Assembly (NCBI GenBank): GCA_031286005.1
Contig: JAITVC010000233.1
Coordinates: 1 to 8,759 of the forward strand
DNA from: Bacteroidales bacterium
GTDB lineage: Bacteria > Bacteroidota > Bacteroidia > Bacteroidales > P3
Direction: 5' to 3'
Length of the DNA: 8,759 nt
Shown here: positions 1 to 4,730 of the stretch, one piece after another
How positions within the stretch are numbered: position 1 is the stretch's first letter
How the letters are laid out: the number at the start of each line of letters is the position of its first letter
Position numbers and translations under genes: made by a program
The notes under the pieces: model-generated
Told to the model about the DNA's origin: nothing
Database searches by the model: none
The model's input: only the letters and a program-made list of their open reading frames with translations

Positions 1-110
1 CTGTACATACTCTGTACATAACCTGTACATACAAAATACATAACAAATAGACTACAAATAGACTATAAATAGACAATAAATAGACAACAAATAGATAACA
101 AGTATATAAC
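1..110. repeat. Degenerate 11-bp tandem repeat array, left array
   Basis: Ten consecutive 11-bp units can be laid out with no gaps from base 1. Three begin CTGTACATA (1, 12, 23), a transitional unit begins AAATACATA (34), five begin AAATAG (45, 56, 67, 78, 89), and a decayed unit begins at 100. The array starts at the window edge, so it may continue to the left. The gradual change from one unit type to the next suggests local duplication followed by drift. The period is close to one helical turn and is not a multiple of three, so this is not a protein repeat. I do not recognise a named family. The repeat itself is plain to see; its function is unknown. Confidence 0.85.
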
Positions 111-202
111 AGCTGTTAATTTAAATATCGTAAAACGCTTGTAATTTGCGAGTTGTAATTTTGTTATTTTGTAGATAGTTGAATATTATGCAATTAATTA
201 TC

Positions 203-364
203 CTTTCTTTGCTATTTGTTTGCTATTCCTTTGCTATTTGTTTGCTATTTCTATACTGTTTCTATACTGTTTCTATACCCTTGCTATACCCATTGTTCGG
301 CCTTTCTATATACCTGCGCTATACCTAAGCTATACCTCGTATACACTTGCTATACTCCTGTATG
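203..364. repeat. Degenerate 11-bp tandem repeat array, right array, partly inverted relative to the left array
   Basis: GCTATT-type units start at 211, 222, 233 and 244. They grade into units containing CTATAC (251, 262, 273, 284) and then into more diverged CTATACCT-like units (around 319 and 330) and TATAC units (340 and 351). The period is 11 bp with a few 2-bp slips. The motif CTATTTGTT (212-220) is the exact reverse complement of AACAAATAG in the left array (42-50), so the arrays are related but face opposite ways. The open frames crossing this array encode only a low-complexity Leu/Phe/Tyr/Ile/Cys string produced by the repeat, so I do not call a gene here. Confidence 0.8.
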
Positions 365-533
365 TCATAATCAGCCTATTAGGAATTTTGCTATTCATAA
401 TTAATCCTTTAGCCCCATTTTTCATTGAGCGGTGTTTCCTAATGCCGTTCTTTTATGCGATATTAAAGCGAATAAACGAACAAATAAAACAATTTATTAA
501 CGTAGGGTTAACATCTTATTCGGAAAAAAAGTT
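365..533. other. Non-coding AT-rich spacer upstream of the phosphate transporter gene
   Basis: No convincing gene, RNA gene or strong hairpin is visible between the right repeat array and the promoter region of the Pit gene. A short open frame runs through from the array (220-564), but its N-terminal half is pure repeat translation and it resembles no family I know. One isolated GCTATT at 390 resembles the array unit but is out of phase with it. Confidence 0.5.
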
Positions 534-541
534 TAATTTTG
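534..541 (+). promoter_or_regulatory. Candidate -7 promoter element of the pit gene
   Basis: TAATTTTG matches the Bacteroidetes -7 consensus TAnnTTTG exactly. It lies 30 bases before the start codon, giving a short predicted leader. No TTTG is present at the expected -33 position (about 510-514), so this may be a weak or activator-dependent promoter. No Pho-box-like direct repeat was recognised. Confidence 0.45.
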
Positions 542-571
542 TAGCGTTAAAGAAAATAAATTAACATAAAC

Positions 572-2803
572 ATGGAATATTATTATTTAATCGTTGTCGG
601 GATTTTGTTTTTATTGGCAGGTTCCGATTTAATTGTAGGGGTAGCGAATGATGCTACCAATTTTTTAAGTTCGGCCATTGGGTCAAAAGCCGCCACATTC
701 AGAGTTGTGATGGTTGTGGCCAGTATCGGCGTTATACTTGGAGCCGTATTTTCGAGCGGCATGATGGAAGTAGCCCGAAATGGGATTTTTCATCCGCAAA
801 TGTTTTACTTTAACGAAATCATGCTGATTTTCTTGGCCGTCATGGTTTCGGATGTCATTTTGTTGGATTTGTTTAATACCTACGGATTACCTACCTCCAC
901 AACAGTTTCGTTGGTGTTTGAGATGTTGGGTGCGGCAGTGGCCATTTCCATTATGAAAATCTCAAATTCGGTTGACTACACCCTGTTAGATTTAGGCTCA
1001 TTCCTCAACACATCGAAAGTTTTAGCTATCGTATCCAGTATTTTAGCATCGGTTGTGATTGGCTTTACTGTTGGCGCTATCATACAATATTTAGCTCGAT
1101 TATTATTCTCGTTCAGACTTCATAAAACACAGAAATATTTCGGCGCCATTTGGGGTGGTTTTTGTGTGATGTTGATTTCCTATTTCATCGTTTTCAAAGG
1201 CATGAAAGGGTCTTCGCTGATTTCTGCAAACGCTGCAGAATTTCTCCAAAATAATGTTAGTATTTTGATGATTTCCGTGTTTGGCATGACGACCGTTATC
1301 CTGCAACTGTTGCATTGGTTTTTTAAGTTCAACGCATTAAGATTTGTCGTATTGTTGGGAACATTTGCTTTGGCCATGGCTTTTGCCGGCAACGATTTGG
1401 TGAATTTTATCGGAGTGCCTATGGCCGGATTGAACAGTTTTCAATTGTTTCAGGCAGGAGGTTCAGCCAGTCCGGAATCGTTTTTAATGGGTGGCTTGCA
1501 AGGCGCAGTACCCACACACGAAATGATTTTACTCGCCGCTGGAATTGTCATGATATTAACGTTATGGTTTTCCAAAAAAGCCAAAACAGTTGTGAAAACA
1601 TCGGTCGATTTAAGTCGCCAAGAGACCGGAACCGAACGCTTTCACTCCACACCATTATCGCGTTCTATCGTAAAGATGTTTGTCGGATTAAGCGAGCAGA
1701 CCTCTAAGGTTACGTCAAAGAATTTGAGTAAACGCATTGATCGCCGTTTCAAGCCAAGTAAGAAAGCCGATCAAACGGCCGCATTCGACATGCTTCGCGC
1801 ATCGGTGAATTTGATGGTTGCTTCGGCTTTGATAGCCTTTGGAACTTCGCTTAAATTACCGCTTTCAACAACCTATATCACATTCATGGTAGCGATGGGC
1901 ACGTCGCTTGCCGACGGCGCTTGGGGGCGTGATACGGCGGTGTATCGAGTAACCGGTGTATTTACGGTTATCGGCGGATGGTTTATCACGGCTATTGCTG
2001 CATTTACGTTGGCGTTAGGTGTTGGGTTTGTTCTGTATTTCGGTGGCTATATCGGCGTTATTGCGATTCTCGCACTCGTGCTATTTGCTATGTGGCGTAC
2101 GCAAACCGTCTATAAACGTCGTGAGAAAAACGTTGCCAATGCCGAAAAGACGTTTATTGTTGAAAAGGAAGATGTGCACAAAATTCATCAAATAGCATCG
2201 GACGCACTGTGCACATCGTTGCAAAAAATGGAAACCATTTATAGCGGAACTATCGAGGCTTTAAATAAGGAAAGTATCCGACAACTGGAAGCTGTGCGAC
2301 GAGATTTGGCTGACATTCGCGAACAAACTAAATTGATGAAAAACCACCTTCACACAACGATTCATGCGTTTAATGAAAATCAAATCGAAAATGTGCACGA
2401 TTATGTTCAGGCCGTAAATTACTTGCGAGAAGTGTCGTATGCGTTAAAAAGTTTTGTAGAAGTCTCGTTTGAACACACCAATAACAAGCACAAACCGCTC
2501 ATTGCTGATCAACAAGACGAGCTTGTGGAACTCCAAAAACGCATCCATAAATTCTTTGAAATGGTAGAGCAAGATGTTTCGACCGAAGATTACAAGAATA
2601 TTGATATGCATTTGGGCTACGAACAGGAAATCGTGCAGTTTATCGAGAGTTTGAATAAAAAGCAAATGAAACGTGTTAAGAATGGTTATAGCGGAACAAA
2701 AAACAGCTTGCTTTATTCGGCACTATTAGTAAATACACGGAATTTCCTTCTGTTTACAACGCTGCTTTTGAGGTCGCATTATGATTTTGTAAAAAAATCG
2801 TAG
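572..2803 (+). CDS. Inorganic phosphate transporter, Pit/Pho4 family, with C-terminal PhoU-like helical domain
   Basis: This is a low-affinity inorganic phosphate symporter of the inner membrane (PiT/Pho4 family, 743 residues). Both copies of the family signature are present: GVANDATNF at residues 23-31 and GNDLVNF at 273-279. The paired re-entrant motifs LPTSTT (106-111) and LPLSTT (429-434) follow, as expected for an inverted duplicated fold. Hydrophobic segments fill residues 1-335 and about 405-510, separated by a basic hydrophilic loop (about 336-404). Residues about 525-743 form a soluble, heptad-like helical region that resembles PhoU-type regulators. The protein is therefore longer than the classical Pit of about 500 residues, a form common in Bacteroidetes. 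The start at 572 is the first Met and leads straight into the first membrane helix. No terminator is evident after the TAG stop. The family call is secure. The ion coupled (H+ or Na+) cannot be read from sequence, and the PhoU-like assignment is inferred from pattern. Confidence 0.95.
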   Translation: MEYYYLIVVGILFLLAGSDLIVGVANDATNFLSSAIGSKAATFRVVMVVASIGVILGAVFSSGMMEVARNGIFHPQMFYFNEIMLIFLAVMVSDVILLDLFNTYGLPTSTTVSLVFEMLGAAVAISIMKISNSVDYTLLDLGSFLNTSKVLAIVSSILASVVIGFTVGAIIQYLARLLFSFRLHKTQKYFGAIWGGFCVMLISYFIVFKGMKGSSLISANAAEFLQNNVSILMISVFGMTTVILQLLHWFFKFNALRFVVLLGTFALAMAFAGNDLVNFIGVPMAGLNSFQLFQAGGSASPESFLMGGLQGAVPTHEMILLAAGIVMILTLWFSKKAKTVVKTSVDLSRQETGTERFHSTPLSRSIVKMFVGLSEQTSKVTSKNLSKRIDRRFKPSKKADQTAAFDMLRASVNLMVASALIAFGTSLKLPLSTTYITFMVAMGTSLADGAWGRDTAVYRVTGVFTVIGGWFITAIAAFTLALGVGFVLYFGGYIGVIAILALVLFAMWRTQTVYKRREKNVANAEKTFIVEKEDVHKIHQIASDALCTSLQKMETIYSGTIEALNKESIRQLEAVRRDLADIREQTKLMKNHLHTTIHAFNENQIENVHDYVQAVNYLREVSYALKSFVEVSFEHTNNKHKPLIADQQDELVELQKRIHKFFEMVEQDVSTEDYKNIDMHLGYEQEIVQFIESLNKKQMKRVKNGYSGTKNSLLYSALLVNTRNFLLFTTLLLRSHYDFVKKS

Positions 2804-2894
2804 TTGGTAAGGTGCTGAATGAATTTTGAACACTGTTGATTTTCTGCAAAATAAAAAAAACATAAAAAATTAATATAAAAATTTTAGGAAAAAT

Positions 2895-2926
2895 TTTGTT
2901 TTTTCAAAATTATATGTTTATTTTTG
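2895..2926 (+). promoter_or_regulatory. Bacteroidetes-type promoter (-33/-7) of the acidic-tail protein gene
   Basis: TTTG (2895-2898) is followed after 20 bases by TATTTTTG (2919-2926), an exact match to TTTG-N19/20-TAnnTTTG recognised by the primary sigma factor of this phylum. Transcription should begin a few bases downstream, giving a leader of roughly 10-15 nt before the ATG at 2946. The surrounding bases 2850-2945 are extremely AT-rich. Confidence 0.75.
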
Positions 2927-2945
2927 CAGAAAAATTGAAACACCA

Positions 2946-3326
2946 ATGGCAAAGAAAGTAGAAAAAAATATAGTCAAAAAGAACGTTATTGTCAGTTATA
3001 ACAAAATAGACAATGATTTGAAAATGGCCTTGCTCAAAGAATATCCCGATGGTTACGGTAATTATATTATTCGTTATCCGAAACCTAATGGCGAGTATTT
3101 TTTCGCAGTTCCATTAGACACGGATGAGGCCAACTATCTCATCAAAGTTGAGGTCAAAGTGGATAACTTGATAACGGAAGATGATTTCGATAAACAATTT
3201 GGCGATATTGCCGAAGTGGAAAGCAAAACCGTCATAGGCGAAGATGAGGCAGACGATAGCGATGATGATGAGGAAGCCGAAGACGAGGCCGAAGGCGATG
3301 ATGAGGATGACGACGACGATGAATAA
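2946..3326 (+). CDS. Conserved small protein with highly acidic C-terminal tail, function unknown
   Basis: The 126-residue protein has three parts: a lysine-rich start (residues 1-12, KK pairs), a compact mixed alpha/beta core (about 13-97, including YPDGYGNYIIRYPKPNGEY and a KVEVKVDN strand), and a disordered tail in which 23 of the last 28 residues are Asp or Glu. There is no signal peptide or membrane segment, so it should be cytoplasmic. The layout recalls the RNA polymerase delta subunit of Firmicutes (small fold plus acidic tail), but I see no sequence similarity that would justify that name. I recall similar proteins in other Bacteroidetes without known function. It has its own strong promoter and a separate promoter follows it, so it is probably monocistronic. 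The tail DNA is a purine-rich GAT/GAG/GAC triplet run (3241-3323) that could be slippage-prone. Confidence 0.85.
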   Translation: MAKKVEKNIVKKNVIVSYNKIDNDLKMALLKEYPDGYGNYIIRYPKPNGEYFFAVPLDTDEANYLIKVEVKVDNLITEDDFDKQFGDIAEVESKTVIGEDEADDSDDDEEAEDEAEGDDEDDDDDE

Positions 3327-3357
3327 TTGTATATTTGAAAAAAAAATTGTATCTTTG
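3326..3357 (+). promoter_or_regulatory. Promoter of the DUF6580 gene, overlapping the upstream stop codon
   Basis: ATTG (3326-3329, one mismatch to TTTG) lies 20 bases before TATCTTTG (3350-3357), which fits TAnnTTTG exactly. The first base of the -33 element is the last base of the preceding TAA. The ATG at 3379 is 22 bases after the -7 box, leaving a leader of about 15 nt. This promoter also excludes the longer reading frame starting at 3244, because the transcript would begin downstream of that ATG. Confidence 0.65.
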
Positions 3358-3378
3358 CAAAAAAAATCACAGAAACGT

Positions 3379-3906
3379 ATGAAAAAACTATTCACATCAA
3401 ACTTTTTTATGGTTACGGCCTTAATCGTAATAGCTGCCGTAGCACGTGTTTTTACACCCATTCCTAATTTCACGCCCGTAGCAGCGATTGCACTTTTCGG
3501 CGGCGCTTATTTTGCTAACAAATATGCGGCATTTTTGATACCGATTGCAATTATGGCATTGACTGATGTTTGGATTGGCGCATACGACGTGATTTCGATG
3601 TCGGCCGTATATTTGAGTTTCGCTTTGACGTGTGTAATCGGTTTGATGATTAGCGGTAAAGTTAAAGTAGGCCGTGTGGCGTTAGGTGCAGTAGCATCTT
3701 CGCTGTTGTTTTTCTTGATTACCAACTTTGGCGTTTGGATGAGCGGCTTTTGCGGATATCCGATGACATTGGGCGGTTTGACCTTGTGCTATGAAATGGC
3801 TTTGCCGTTTTTCCGCAATGAACTTTTGGGTACTTTGGTTTATTCCGGTGTTTTGTTTGGCGCATTTGAATTGGCCAAAAAACGTTTTCCTGCATTGGCA
3901 CATTAA
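3379..3906 (+). CDS. DUF6580 family putative transport protein (ECF S-component-like membrane protein)
   Basis: This is a 175-residue integral membrane protein beginning MKKLFTSNF. The frame is open from an ATG at 3244, but that extension reads out-of-frame through the acidic-tail gene and is Met/Lys/Thr-rich junk; the Met at 3379, behind a good promoter, is the real start. Features match my recollection of DUF6580: an early FTPIPNFTPVAAIALFGGAY motif after the first helix, a TDVWIGAYD segment, SSLLFFLITNFGVW and FFRNELLGTLVYSGVLFGAFEL near the end. About five hydrophobic helices fit a small substrate-binding membrane subunit like the S components of ECF vitamin transporters. The substrate is unknown, and no ECF ATPase or EcfT gene is nearby. 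No riboswitch was seen upstream. The family call is fairly sure; the transport role is inferred. Confidence 0.85.
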   Translation: MKKLFTSNFFMVTALIVIAAVARVFTPIPNFTPVAAIALFGGAYFANKYAAFLIPIAIMALTDVWIGAYDVISMSAVYLSFALTCVIGLMISGKVKVGRVALGAVASSLLFFLITNFGVWMSGFCGYPMTLGGLTLCYEMALPFFRNELLGTLVYSGVLFGAFELAKKRFPALAH

Positions 3907-3935
3907 GATTTTAAATATAACAAAATTAAAGGATG

Positions 3936-3963
3936 GTAGGGGCGGAAGGTTTTCCGCCCTTAC
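3936..3963 (+). terminator. Strong hairpin between the DUF6580 and TrmH genes; terminator or REP-like element
   Basis: A 12-bp stem pairs 3936-3947 (GTAGGGGCGGAA) with 3952-3963 (TTCCGCCCTTAC), with one G-U pair and a GGTT loop. It is far more GC-rich than its surroundings. It stands 29 bases after the DUF6580 stop and 14 before the methyltransferase ATG. Only a short, interrupted T stretch follows (GTTTAT), so it is not a textbook intrinsic terminator. The GTAGGGGC head and GC-rich palindrome look like dispersed REP-type elements seen in many bacteria. It could terminate, attenuate or protect the upstream mRNA. Confidence 0.6.
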
Positions 3964-3977
3964 GTTTATAAGCAACT

Positions 3978-4730
3978 ATGATTTCAATCCAACAGATCAA
4001 ACACATCAAATCCTTGCAACAAAAGAAATTTCGTGAGGAAGCGAATGTTTTTGTCGTAGAAACGCCAAAAATAGTGGAAGACGTTTTAGATAGCAGTTAT
4101 CCGGTTGAAGCGGTTTATGGTGTGAAATCTTGGGTTGATGCCAATTGGAAGCGTTTTGCACGTCATTCGATAACCGAAGTTTCAGAGAAAGAACTTGAGC
4201 GCATCAGCGGTTTGCAAGCCCCTAATCAAGTTCTCGCCGTTGTTAGAAAACCGGATATATCAGTGGATACAGACTGGTTTTCGGAAACATGTTTGGTGTT
4301 GGATGAGATTCGTGATCCGGGTAATTTCGGAACGATTTTGCGTATTGCCGATTGGTTTGGTATCAAGCATATTCTTTGTTCTAACGGATGTGTGGAGTTT
4401 ACCAATCCGAAATGCATACAGGCTTCAATGGGGTCTTTTTTGCGAGTATCCATCCGCTATGGTGAGTTGACGGATATTTTGTCGCAGAAGCCCGAACGTA
4501 TGCCGGTTTACGGCACTTTCATGGAAGGCGAAAATATTTATCAAACGGATTTGGAGTTGAAATCCTGTATTGTGATAGGAAACGAAGCGCACGGCATTTC
4601 GCCTCTATTGGAATCGTTTATTACGAAGAAAGTACACATACCATCATTTTCCACAGACGCTAAACATGCGGAATCGCTAAATGCTTCGGTGGCAACGGCT
4701 ATCTTTTGTTCGGAACTCAAACGGCGATGA
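3978..4730 (+). CDS. TrmH/SpoU family RNA 2'-O-ribose methyltransferase
   Basis: The protein (250 residues) transfers methyl from S-adenosylmethionine to a ribose 2'-OH in tRNA or rRNA, in the cytoplasm. An N-terminal substrate-binding domain (about 1-95, starting with the IKHIKSLQQKKFREE helix typical of SpoU N-termini) precedes the SPOUT knot domain. All three SpoU motifs are present: motif 1 DPGNFGTILR (113-122, with the conserved Asn and Arg), motif 2 VIGNEAHGI (199-207, with Glu203) and motif 3 AESLNASVATAI (231-242). The target nucleotide cannot be assigned, so no symbol is given. No good promoter was found in the 71-bp gap before it; it may be read through from the upstream gene or use a weak site. 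Its stop overlaps the start of the next gene as ATGA, suggesting translational coupling. Confidence 0.93.
   Translation: MISIQQIKHIKSLQQKKFREEANVFVVETPKIVEDVLDSSYPVEAVYGVKSWVDANWKRFARHSITEVSEKELERISGLQAPNQVLAVVRKPDISVDTDWFSETCLVLDEIRDPGNFGTILRIADWFGIKHILCSNGCVEFTNPKCIQASMGSFLRVSIRYGELTDILSQKPERMPVYGTFMEGENIYQTDLELKSCIVIGNEAHGISPLLESFITKKVHIPSFSTDAKHAESLNASVATAIFCSELKRR

Noticed and set aside
1..364. CRISPR array
   Set aside because: The 11-bp units are contiguous, with no unique spacers and no cas genes.
216..564. Two overlapping open frames giving Leu/Phe/Tyr/Cys-rich, membrane-like peptides (62 and 114 residues)
   Set aside because: They are translations of the 11-bp array, whose units lack stop codons on the plus strand in several frames. 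There is no promoter or initiation context, and the repeat period is not a multiple of three.
3244..3378. N-terminal extension of the DUF6580 frame (Met/Arg/Lys/Thr-rich, 45 residues)
   Set aside because: It reads the acidic-tail gene in another frame and lies upstream of the gene's own promoter; the family normally starts at the MKKLF position.
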